64,000 nucleotides of DNA. Origin: Acanthopleura granulata (taxonomy: Eukaryota; Mollusca; Polyplacophora; Chitonida; Chitonidae). Positions 50,825 to 61,586 of the stretch are shown here, one piece after another. The notes beneath the pieces were generated by a model, which was not told where the DNA came from, did no database searches, and worked only from the letters and a program-made list of their open reading frames with translations. Position 1 is the first letter of the stretch. Each line of letters begins with the position of its first letter. The stretch lies in the NCBI GenBank assembly GCA_016165875.1, contig JABBOT010000010.1, forward strand, positions 15,525,357 to 15,589,356, in the 5' to 3' direction. The position numbers and the translations under genes were made by a program.

Positions 50825-51015
50825 ACTGAAGCATGGGACAATAATGGTAATTGTGACAAAACTCGAGAAAAAGCTTGTTAAAAAAGAAGGAAGGAATAGC
50901 GGTAAATGATGTGCATAGTCACGGCGTAATGTTTTAAATGAAACAATCATATCTTGTTATTTTACAGAAACGTTAGTTTTTGTTGTTGGGTATATTCTCG
51001 TAAATGCGTGTTGCG

Positions 51016-51021
51016 AATAAA
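51016..51021 (+). terminator. Polyadenylation signal of twin-PLAC gene
   Basis: AATAAA lies 192 bases past the stop codon. Confidence 0.55.
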
Positions 51022-53544
51022 ATTGTTGACGTCGACACATTTAAGAAACCGTCTGGAGTTGAAATCCTAAGGCCTTCACACGAGGCCCTGCAGAGAATCC
51101 TCAATCTGACATTGATACCTTGACCTGAGGATTAACTTTAATTTAAAGAATCCTATAGCCATGTGTCCGATGTTGGTTTTTAGTTTGAATGGATGAACGA
51201 AGTTGTGAAAGTTACTCCTATTTATATTTAAACATTGACATAAACACTTAGTACATAAAAACTTAACTGAGGTATAATGACAAAAGGCCGGACACCGTCA
51301 TCGCTGCTCTGTTTTCACTCTATTTGATATAGTCTTTTTGTAGACTGGCTTGATTCGGGCCAATGTACAGCACCTCACTATTATGTAAGCATCCCTGCCT
51401 GCACGCTTCGACTGTATCCGCTGTACCCACGAGCATCTTTTCCTGCATACAGGATTGACTGGCATCTATGGTGGGCGATTCGATTTCAGGTGAAGTACAG
51501 GTTACACGTTTCGGATAATGGACTGTCAGAATGAATCAGATACTGTGACCAGTCAGAGTATCTCTCTTAAATGTGGATCTCATACATACATACATAAATT
51601 GGTTTACATGACGACTCCATTCCATGGAATTATTTGCGCCAAAGCAGTAGGGTATGTGGATCTCAGATTTGAACAGTTTATTTAAATGAAGGTTTGCGCT
51701 GAGAGATTTTGCTGAGTGACCCTTAGTTAAGGCTAAGCTGTATCTTGGTTGGAACTACCGGCAGAGTTCACTTCAGTGCGCGCTCCTCTCTGTATATTGC
51801 TCTGTGGGCGCTGCCATGATTCAGCCTTCTTAAATACAATGAACACTTATAAATACCTTGCTGGGGCTTTAATAACATGTGATTTTAATAACATTATCTG
51901 CATTAAATGACTTCCCATGGTATTGTTAGCCATCCAAGCTGTTGACAATATATAAGCCAGCAGTAATCAAACAAACTCAGAGAAGAAATTCAACACAGTG
52001 GTTCACATTGGATGATACAAGATTTAACTGGTCGACAATGCTAATTTCCAAAGGATATGATGTACAGGCTTGTAAATCATATAGTTCACATATATTCAAT
52101 ACATCTGGGTGTAAAGCGCATTATAGGAATGGCTCTTCAGCAATTCTACTATACATTTCTCCATATATACATAGCAGTGAAATGACAAGTGGTCATACTT
52201 CCTGTCATCAGTACATTCGTTTGACCTCTGGTACTTCATTTATATGTATTCTATTACATAAAATGTGCACTCACCTCATTTATTATAGCTAAGATGGCCT
52301 GGTAACTTTGGGCATATATGTGTTGACCCCGGCCGAGTTCAGACTAGAATGAAAAACTACTGTCTGAGGGTCTATATATAGACTTTTCCAGGATCTCATG
52401 TGACTTGCATCAACCAATCAACAAGGAGTACGTTTTTGGTCACAAATTGCCAAGAACTATTTTACTGTTCAATTTGACTCATTTTTAAGAGAAATAACTC
52501 GCTTCTAGTTGTGATCCATGTGTAAAAATTGTGCCTTTTCAAAATATGGCAAACAATGTTCGAACAAATATGTGACGTAATGACAAACAGCACAAAGTGG
52601 ATTCAAAAACTCCAACGGGTCTGTGGACAGTGTATGGATACCGAAGAATCTGGGAGACGTTATCAGTGTCTTTAATAAGTGCAAGTGTTTCAAAGCAAGA
52701 AATAATTATAACTCGTCTGTCCTTTCATAGTTTACAACTTAACGGTTCAGGGGAAACAACTCTCCAGAGACAGTTTTGTTGATAACACAAAGAATTAAAT
52801 CAACTCAGCGACCTATTTCTTTCAGTGCGATTCCAACCTTCCAAAATAGCTACAAGAACAATAAAAAAGTAGAGCGTCTTACAATACAACAAGTGCAACT
52901 AAATAACTTAATACAGTCAGGTAGTATTTAACAGAGCTAAAATTACACAAGTGTTACACGCTTTAAAACAACTCAATTTATAGATTAAAAACAGTCATGA
53001 CCATGACAAGGGACAACAAGATCAAAATGGCGATCCCGATAACTTGTAGGTCTTACAGATTGTCCCACTGTTTCGCTGAAAAATTGACAAAACTATTGCT
53101 TCCAACACCAGGATAAACGTATCATAGTCTCATTAGACAATCTCCAGACACAAGGTAAGCGATAATTTGTATTTTGGAGGGCCTACTCCAAGTGAAATCA
53201 TAACAAACGGGGCGTAGAAATAGCAGCTGATCGTATCCAAAAATTGAGTACAAAATATAAACAAACTGCACTGTTAGCTGAACCACTGCTACAGACCCTT
53301 AGATTTCGGACGTGACACTCATATTAATGAAAAAACCACAAATGAAAGGTAGAAACATTAACAGCGCTGTTAACAATCTGTCGGGCTATATCCTTCCTTG
53401 TAAATACTCTGAACTTACAAAAGGCAACTACATGTACAACCTATTTACATGCACAAGGACATTACACCATTATTGATTTAATCATACTTTTATGCGGTAT
53501 ATATGCAAATATAGTTGTAGAATGCCACGTGATCATTACAGATT
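51022..53544. other. Intergenic region, no gene seen
   Basis: The sequence is AT-rich with scattered open frames that start without ATG (for example 51942-52292). None has a recognisable domain, splice context or partner. A short ACAT run lies near 51582. Confidence 0.4.
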
Positions 53545-54011
53545 ATAACCTATGAATGAAAAGCCGGGTGAATTTCGTTCAAATCTCGTTCCCTCGTCTC
53601 TTATTGTGGACTGAAACTCGCGTTCTCGTTGCATTCTCGCTCCCTCGTTCAATTCTCGACCAAATCTCCTCTGAATCTCGACTAAATTTCTCGCTGTTCA
53701 ATGAGTTTCAACTTAATTTCTTCAGAATGTCGCCTGTTTTTTCAATCTCGTCTTAATGTTGTCGTCGCTGTAAAATGAGTAACATTATAGTCAAACTTAA
53801 ATAATCAGAAAGAGAGAGATTTGGTCGACAGCGCGACATTTCGGCGAGATTCAGACAATAGGCCTGTTCGAGAGGACGACATTTTAAGAGAATCTCACTC
53901 TGTCGTCCGAATTCCGTGAAAATCAATACTAAATGTTGCTCTGTTATTTGAATGATGCTCGAATCTCGACTGGATGTCGCCTGAATCTTGCGCTGTCGGC
54001 CAAATCTCTAC
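53545..54011. repeat. TCTCG-rich degenerate repeat cluster with inverted arms
   Basis: The motif AATCTCG or TTCTCG recurs at irregular 10-20-base intervals from 53570 to 53760 and again at 53950-54010. Between them, 53813-53865 carries the same kind of sequence inverted: GAGATTTGGTCGACAGCGCG is matched in reverse by CTTGCGCTGTCGGCCAAATC at 53986-54005. I know of no family. Confidence 0.55.
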
Positions 54012-56460
54012 TTCCGGTAAGCTTTCTCTGGTGCATTAAGGGAAATAATCAGACAGCTCAGGTCTTTGGATTGCGCAAGCAATTCTGGGCAGGATCAACG
54101 AACAGCCATGTGACCAATTTTGTAGCATATAGGCAGACGTTGACCAATTCGACTACTATTGCATTTCAACTGATGTTTTGCTTAACTTAGCTCATGTAAA
54201 GGATAGATAAATACTTCTCACGGTTCGTGCCAGTAAACAAAAGCCAGCTGAACTGAATTGTAATTTAAACGTGGCTTTTAACACCCGCATAAGGTTGCGT
54301 TACACATGTATATAAAACCACACGAGTATGGAAATATAATTTTGTAGGCCTACACGAATGATTGATCTATTAGCTACAGTGCATGTATTTCCATGTTTAC
54401 TTGATCAATGAATCTACTTGTAAATAACTCACTGATATGATTAATCACGATTTTTTATTATTCCAAGACAGGAAAAGATGACATGACAACGTTTAGAGTA
54501 AATCCAAATCCCTGCACTAATGTAGACCTATTCTAAAAATATGGCATGCTATAAATTATACATTATTTTCCTAAAACTGAAGATAAAGTCTGCGCTGATG
54601 GTCAAAATTATAGGATTATAGGGATATAACCACACATTATATTGCCAATGTGGATTGGCTTTCCGCAGGACAATAACTCTCTCCGTGCCATCGTGTCTTC
54701 CCCGTGAACCACTTTCACCGAGAACAGTAAAAAATAGTGACGTCGTCGCTTCGAGATCCCTCGAAATAAAGACTATTTGTTTCAGGATACTAGCCCAACC
54801 AAATGTCTAAAAAGTAAGTTTGTCATATCCCCCTTTGATAATCGTCACTCCTCCATCGTCACTACGTTGACTCCTCCATGCATGATCGATCTATGGATTG
54901 GGTTGTATAGGAAATAGTCACACTTTTTCTTGCCGTTTCATTTGTCAGTGTGTGTTAGTCGTGTGATAATGTATGCACTGCATGGTGTGATCACGTGATA
55001 ATGTACGCACTGCATGGTGTGATCACATTCTGTATATAAAGGTCTAAATCAACGTATTACTAACTCCATCACATAGTAGTTTAAGTCCTTGTAATACTGA
55101 TTTAATCACATTTTTTTCCCTTACTATTATTTATAGTATTACAGATTTAATCACATTTTTTTCTAATAGGGACCGAGTATCTATTGTTGGTATTAATCTT
55201 CAGAAAACAAACAAGAAAGTAAGATCTTGCACAGCTACAATGTATATGATTGCATCGGATGAAATGCTAGCATAGCACCCATGATCATAAACAACGAGAT
55301 CAAATACAGGAAAGCCGCACGTAAATAAGGAAGGTAATCTACTGGTATTAAGAAACCGACACAGGTACTAGCGCAGACACAAATCTCATTGCCATCAGGT
55401 GTCTGTTCTTGTAATCTTGGGTTTTTTGAGGACAAAATGTACCTCGGGCGTTGCACCACGACCATCTTTATTGGTAACATTGTGTACAATTTAATTGTGC
55501 CTAACCGAGAGGCCAGATACCTCGAAGTCGGTACTGCGTCAGAGGTGGAGGTCAATGCATCAGAGGGCACATAATGCTGGGTAAAGACAACCATGAACGT
55601 TAACCGGTATCTCATACAATAAGTGAACTATTCTGAAATTATATCGCACTGAGCACGACAGTATGCATTAGCCATTTTAAACAATAAATCAGTCTGAAAA
55701 AATATAATACTAAAAAAACAGACAACATTTAAATAAAGTACACATCATCTGAAATGTCATTTCGTGCTGATTCCAAGTATAGGTTATATTCTACGCTAAG
55801 ATATATGTAGTACCATACCTGTATCTGTACCTAGTGTGGAAATATAACAATCACAGCATGTCCAGCAGCATAAAAAAATCTGTGACGTCAACCTGTGGCG
55901 TTTCAACCTGTTAGGGTCAACATATGGTCAAAATGCCCACCATAGCACCTCAGTCTTTATTTCAATTTTAATCACTGTAAAAGAAACGCCAAAAAATAAT
56001 GAAAACGATATTTGCCTTAAGATGAGGCGTAATTTGTTTAAATGCGGCTTGTTCCTTTAAGTCACACAGGACTTAAAAGGAAAGAGGAATGATTTTACAT
56101 AAAGAAAGTATTGACTTTGTAGATTAGGTAATGGAACATTAACTTTGTCCATTTTCTGATAACCTGAAGGCAACAAATGAATTGGATGTCAAAGCAAGTA
56201 TAGCAGTGTTCGCTTATACCATGTAAAAACTAATGGTGGTGTTTTTTCAGTGGTATTGTGGCAGAGATGTAGTGCGTCAAATTGTCTTAAAATTTAACAA
56301 GGGGTGATTGATGAGCATTCATGTGTTGTTGTTATAATTTGAGTAAGATGAATGACCCTCAACGCACCATTAGTCTATTCTCCTGTGTAACGGTAAACAC
56401 AACAACATGCTATGACATAGTTACAGAGGACAAAAGAAACAAAAATTCGAGGCAATTAAC
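54012..56460. other. Intergenic region with one unassigned ORF
   Basis: The main item is an intact 126-codon ATG frame on minus at 55235-55615, described separately. A near-tandem pair of about 36 bases occurs at 54960-55030 (TGATAATGTAYGCACTGCAT). No other gene is seen. Confidence 0.4.
55235..55615 (-). CDS. Unassigned 126-residue ORF with C-terminal membrane segment
   Basis: The frame runs uninterrupted from ATG at 55615 to TAG at 55235. The C-terminal third is hydrophobic (LRAAFLYLISLFMIMGAMLA), preceded by three cysteines (ICVCASTC). The region is less AT-rich than its surroundings. I recognise no family. It could be a single-exon gene, one exon of a larger gene, or chance. Confidence 0.25.
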   Translation of the reverse strand: MRYRLTFMVVFTQHYVPSDALTSTSDAVPTSRYLASRLGTIKLYTMLPIKMVVVQRPRYILSSKNPRLQEQTPDGNEICVCASTCVGFLIPVDYLPYLRAAFLYLISLFMIMGAMLAFHPMQSYTL

Positions 56461-56466
56461 TTTATT
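56461..56466 (-). terminator. Polyadenylation signal of CIMIP1-type gene
   Basis: TTTATT on plus equals AATAAA on minus, about 155 bases after the stop codon. Confidence 0.5.
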
Positions 56467-56618
56467 GTTAATCTATATATTAAGCACAGTAGCAGAAATG
56501 CGGCAAAGGAAATTTATAAACGGGAACTAAAAATAACGGCATCGTGTACGGAAAAGTAATATCTTTTACAATTTTATGCAAATCTTCGAGTGGGGTATTG
56601 CTCCAGATATGTGTACAC

Positions 56619-59385
56619 CTAATCAGCACTATCCAAGATCGTTAGTTTAGGAAGAGCAAACATGTTTCTAGACTTTATGTCAAAAGCATTCTCGTAAAAG
56701 TCTAACATGTTCCCTTTCTTCGCCGATTTCCAGCCAATCATCTGGGAGGTTGTTAACGGGTACCGTTCCGAAGAGTCGAGAGCCTTGACCTTTGGGATCG
56801 GGGGTAACGTGAAACCGAGACTCTCCGGCTTGTCGGTAGAGGACGCTCGAGAAACGCTCGGGGGATCGCCTCGGACTATTCTGTCAAGCTGAAAGTATAC
56901 AGAGGAATATGACATTTCAAAGTCATGGAAAGAGAGATATTCAAGTGATTTTAATACACTATTTTAATATAGTTTTTGAAAGCAAAATCTAGATTCCGTT
57001 TTCACTACGCAAAGATGTGTTAGCGCTATACATTCAGTGACGGGGAGAAGTTTGCTCTATCTCGACAGATTTGTGTAACGAACAACACCGAGTTGTCTTC
57101 CCTTCATGAAATTTTCCTTTCAACCACCGCACCTGACGTAAGGCTCCCAAAGATGACCAGTGTTACATCTGTTATAAATGTGGACCATACAGAAGTACTG
57201 TTTAACTCTTAGCCACTTCCTACTTGGTTCGAGCCTCTACCGATGCCATTTCAAAATGATATGGTATATTTACATCATGTGTGATAGTGTAAAATCTCGA
57301 GAGAGCTTTTTCTTGAAAGTTGTACTAAAGAACTTTATCTCGCCCGTACAAAATACAGCGAAAGCTACGGTGGCATATTTCTGACGTGGGAAATGAGGTC
57401 GGTATCCAATAACATGTTAAAGCAAACGATTTGGGGCACTTTATAACACTAATTTAATATTGCTTGCAAAGGAACAATTTGTGGCATTCAGAAAAAGAAT
57501 GTTCAAAAGGTCATTTGTGTAAATACGTATTATTGTGAAAAAAACATGTTTCATAGACATTTATCGGTAGACTGGCGCAATATGTATCGTGTCAGTGTAG
57601 GTTTACTGTCATTTAAGGACCATGACTTGTACATTGTCATACCCAACCAACCAGTGGTGTACATGGTCATTGTCGCGAGTAAAAACAAAATCCCAGACGA
57701 GCCTGTTGTCATGCATACTTGCGATTGAGAAAAATCATGTCATACGCGGAAATGAGAATACAGACCAGACTAGTACCTTTTCATAACTGGGAATGAGAAC
57801 CTAGTCGTCTAAACGGACATTCGTATGTACCAGCCGTCAAACAAAATGTCTCAGTAATAGTAAGACCGGTTTCCAAAGAGGATAAATAACACAAACCACT
57901 AAAGAACCAAAAAAGTGTATAAAATATGAAAAATTAAGACGAATTCATGCAAAGAGAAGCAGTCAAACACAAGTACCTTGTCATACTCTGGAATGAGGAA
58001 ACCCCATCGACCCGGCCATATCCGTAGCTGAGAATTGGTCTCCTGGCGCACATGTTCCTTCCTGTATGAGGGTTTAGCAAAGTACAAACAAAATTGGAGA
58101 ACAATTGACCATAAGCAACAAAAAATAGACAGCGTAAACTAATTTGCCATTAATGAGGCAAGTCATGTATAGTTATAACAAGATGTATACGCATAATCGG
58201 TTGGCATATATGCAACCGCTAAAGTTTGCCTATACATTGCAAGGAAATAAAATCGACCTTTGCGGAAGACGAACATTCTGCTGCGCCCTCACCCCTTCCC
58301 CCTCCAAATAAAACAGATTTGAACTGAAAGGCTTATTTATATATGCATATTTTCTTGAGCCTATATAGCCCCAGCAATTTTCTGCTTTTGAAGGTCACGT
58401 ATGAGAGGTCTGTTTCACAAAACCATTCATGGATCAAGTCCAAAACTTTAATATTATATAATGTAAAACGCTTGAAGCTGAAAAAAAAGCTGTAAAACTT
58501 GCTCTTGAGATGCCATATACTTGCTATGTAGATTCGTCAAAATTTCGAACATCAGTTTTCCATCTGTTACAAGGAAAGAGATGTTATCTAGTTTCATTCG
58601 ACTTCAATCGGGTATATATCGGTCTAGAGTAAATAAGAAATGGGGTCACATGAAGAAGTGGTATGTAGAGGTGTGAAAATCGCAACTATTTAGCTCCGGT
58701 TCAGATTAAAGCTTCAGGCAGTGAAGGGAATGATAAATGGAAAGAAAACACAGGCGAAGCTTTTTGGTGATAAACAGTGGAAAGTGCAAAAGTCTTAGGT
58801 GACACAAACTGGCAATGCTTAAGGTAAAATTTATACATATATCTTTTCAATATATCTTCTGGCCTCTGTGCTATAAGTTAGATATCCACGAGTACGGCGT
58901 AAGCACCAATAAGGAAAACAAATCGTTGGCATGAATGAAATGTGTGGAAACGTGTTTTCCCCCGGCTGCTGTGTAGAGAGAACAGAGCGTTTATCTGACA
59001 AGAGGGTATGCGCTCTGTGACAACAAGGGACTAGATATGCAATCAAATAATCAAAATTTTATAACAAATTGAACAAAGATGTATAATAAACTATATATTC
59101 TATAAACTATGCTATTGTTGAGTTTGACGTGAAATACCCAGAAACGATTTATCCTACATCATTGATATTAATACCCCCAATGTAGCGTATGTTAACATCC
59201 CCGCGAAAATGAGGCGGGACGACTGAGAAAACAAAGGCAGGACACACTCCTGTACGGGTAAACTCGCCCTAAGAAATTACCATAAAGTCACTAAATACAC
59301 GAGGCCGTTACCCTTACCATATTTCCTCGTTGTGTACCACGTTAAAGTGTATTTTGGGATGATCACCCGCCTTCGGAGAGGCCAT
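56619..59385 (-). CDS. CIMIP1: Ciliary microtubule inner protein 1 (C20orf85/LLC1) homologue
   Basis: CIMIP1 lies inside the doublet microtubules of motile cilia. Exons on minus are 59385-59318, 58061-57977 and 56888-56619. The phases (2, then 0) fit only one frame and give 140 residues, close to the human protein's length. Exon 1 ends NEEIW, with the Trp codon split by the intron. Exon 2 continues KEHVRQ and ends in the family block WPGRWGFL. Exon 3 carries the second family block, YPLTTSQMIGWKSA. The human protein has DEIWKYR, WPQNWGFL and QTTQGFIGWRSA at the same places. The start ATG at 59383-59385 is overlapped by a longer but non-homologous frame starting at 59513. Polyadenylation signal at 56461. 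Expected to be expressed in ciliated and sperm-forming cells. Confidence 0.86.
57750..57795 (-). other. Decayed partial copy of CIMIP1 exon 2 and its donor
   Basis: On minus, CGACTAGGTTCTCATTCCCA continuing to AAAAGGTACT resembles the end of exon 2 (CGATGGGGTTTCCTCATTCC to ACAAGGTACT). A two-base net loss breaks the frame. It lies about 190 bases downstream in intron 2, so it looks like a local exon-end duplication. Confidence 0.4.
57812..57948. repeat. Short dispersed repeat (pair with 6630-6770)
   Basis: See the partner. Here it lies in intron 2 of the CIMIP1 gene, between exon 2 and the decayed exon-2 fragment. Confidence 0.5.
58062..59317 (-). other. Intron 1 of CIMIP1-type gene
   Basis: This is AT-rich intron. 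No further exon fits the phase-2 join between exons 1 and 2, and I see no repeat of note. Confidence 0.5.
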
Positions 59386-60149
59386 GCTTCCCAAATCACC
59401 GAGGGCTTCTTCCGCTGGTACACAATCGCGTCGTTATGGCGCTTAAACGTGATGACGTCAAAATAGTATGAGGTGGTTGTTTTGTTGGACCATCTCTCCG
59501 TCATGTCACCCACCCTAGTATTGTGACGTCACAAACACCAGACGTCCCTCTGACGTTATTAAAGGACCTCACCGAACACTGGACCTTTCCGAGCTGTCAA
59601 TCAAGTACGCGTATTTGACCAAGTAGGTGAACTAGATATCCCACACAGTGGTAACAAATGTTCAATATTGCTGTTCAGTCATGACGTCACAATTGCTTTC
59701 ACCGGGAATGAAATGAAAAGTAACGTTGTCACGAGAAGGCTCTTGTGGTGGATATGTCCCTTGGTTTTTAGTGGTTGGTTAAAATTTGTAACGACGCCTT
59801 GGGCTTCTTTTGCTAAACTATCTGGTGGAACCTGCCCGCGCGGTAACGTGAACTGATGGCATTGCCTCACCATGGAAACTGCTCCTGAATCGACGCTGCG
59901 ACAACTTTGTAAAACGTGCCCTAGTTCACGTCGAATCTCATCTTTCTCTCAGAGCTTTTGCCGCCAAGTATACCCATCGCTATATTCCACCTCAAGACTA
60001 TACCGGAAGTCATTTTTAATGGCTTCATTAACTACCTCTCGTCGGTAGTGAGCGCACGAAAACTGTGGAGTCGTTTTCATCATACACATCATTTCGTTCT
60101 CTTCGCGATGGTGTCTCCGTGAAGCATTTCGATAAGAATGTCAACATCT

Positions 60150-60265
60150 AATTAGACTTTCCCACTTACGACCTGAAAAGAGCTGGACTTGAACTCACAG
60201 CAAGCTCCTGCGTCACTTAGCTGCACTAGCAGGCTGTCCACGAGGCGACGGAGTGTAACCCGGCC
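60150..60265 (-). mobile_element. SINE family 1 head fragment
   Basis: TTTCCCACTTACGACCTG, GAGCTGGACTTGAACTCACA and GCTGCACTAGCAGGCTGTCC match the tRNA-derived head in minus orientation. Confidence 0.6.
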
Positions 60266-60290
60266 GGAACAAACATCAGTGGCATTACTG

Positions 60291-60381
60291 ACCTGGAGAA
60301 GGAAATGATGACGATGAAACCAACTACATTTCAGTTCGTGTGAAGAATTGTATTGAAACGCTGGAATGCCCCTTACAGCAT
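60291..60381. repeat. 90-bp local repeat, unit 1
   Basis: This aligns with 61366-61459 at about 80% by eye. Shared strings include ACTGTATTGAAACGCTGG (with one change) and CCTTACAG/CGTTACAG. On minus both units end in CTTCTGCAG- or CTTCTCCAG-like strings next to GTAAG/GTCAG, resembling an exon with a donor. The reading frames do not agree between units. Confidence 0.5.
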
Positions 60382-61365
60382 GATGGATGTCACACATCTA
60401 TGTGTGGCTTGTGCAAATACATCGCAATTCAGTTTCACAGTACTCTTGGTAGCATACAGCTATTGTAACATCTGTACTGAGAATTTACTAGCATGCAATT
60501 ACCCTGAGATGTATTTACCTTCGCAGAGGCTAACGTGATTTTCAGCCATCTGAACTCCTGTATGTATAGCTGCCACTCTAACTTAACACCTTTCCTGTCA
60601 CAGTGTAAACTCCAATGTACAAAACCAGTAACTTAGGCAATAACCAATGATGGCAAAACTTCTAACTTTAAATGCAGAACATGATATATAATAAGCCTAA
60701 CTTGAATTACTTACTTTAGTGTATGAATCACTAGAATTCAAAGCTTAAAGACCAAACAACAGAACCTACCTAATTCAACCTACATGAAAATTCCATAATC
60801 AATCTACATGAACCACTTTACAGTCATACTGAAATTGCTCAAAATGTGAATATACACACGAATATAACAAGTCGCTTTCTTAACATTTAGCTTAGGCTTA
60901 TCTCTTGCATAAATGTACTACATTATATAACCTCTATGCGCATCTTTAATGAACACAGACACTGGACTAGACCAATCCATCAGAACAGTTATCTCCCCTG
61001 AACTGCATTTTGACGTTCATGAACTTACACGTCCAGTCTTCTTAAACTCAATATCTCGCACGCTAACAAGAATTACTACTAATATTAACTGTGTCAACAA
61101 AAATAGAATCGCTTCAATTATCCACGAGATCTCTGATACAAAAGAATATTTAGAAGGTGTATGAAAACACTACGTTAACAACGTTGAACGGTCGTGACAT
61201 CCATAGCCTAGATTGACGCCAAAACTGTCATGCACTTTGACAAGTTTCTTATGTAATTTCGACATAATCAGTTAACATGTACAAATATCTAAGCTAACTA
61301 GCATTACAGAGCTAAAAGATGATTTCTTCCTGACAACTATAGCACAGTTTCTCTACAAAAACCTT

Positions 61366-61459
61366 ACCTGCAGAAGCAAATGATGAAGATGAAACAACTA
61401 CTTTTGAGTTCATATGAAGAACTGTATTGAAACGCTGGGAATACCCGTTACAGTATTAT
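61366..61459. repeat. 90-bp local repeat, unit 2
   Basis: This is the second unit, about 130 bases past the GCLC stop codon, so it may lie in the GCLC 3' UTR. The family is unknown. Confidence 0.5.
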
Positions 61460-61586
61460 CAATAAAAATTGTATAATGTTTACATCATTAAAACTCAGAG
61501 CGCACATTCACACGTGTATACTGACTTTCCTGTAATCACAACGTCTAATCCCTTGGTTCAGCGTAATGCGCAACTACTGTAGACTG

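Larger units (their letters stand above)
59386..61586. other. Spacer between CIMIP1-type and GCLC-type genes
   Basis: This should hold the CIMIP1 promoter (minus, near 59386-59700) and the GCLC 3' UTR. Both genes point left. It contains a SINE head at 60150-60265 and a repeated 90-base block (60291-60381 and 61366-61459). I see no AATAAA on minus close to the GCLC stop. Confidence 0.45.

Noticed and set aside
51942..52292. 116-codon plus-strand ORF
   Set aside because: It starts with TTG, has low-complexity composition, no domain, and no splice or promoter context.
59277..59513. 78-codon minus-strand ORF as the CIMIP1 start
   Set aside because: Its frame cannot join exon 2 in phase. The frame starting at 59385 does, and matches the family.
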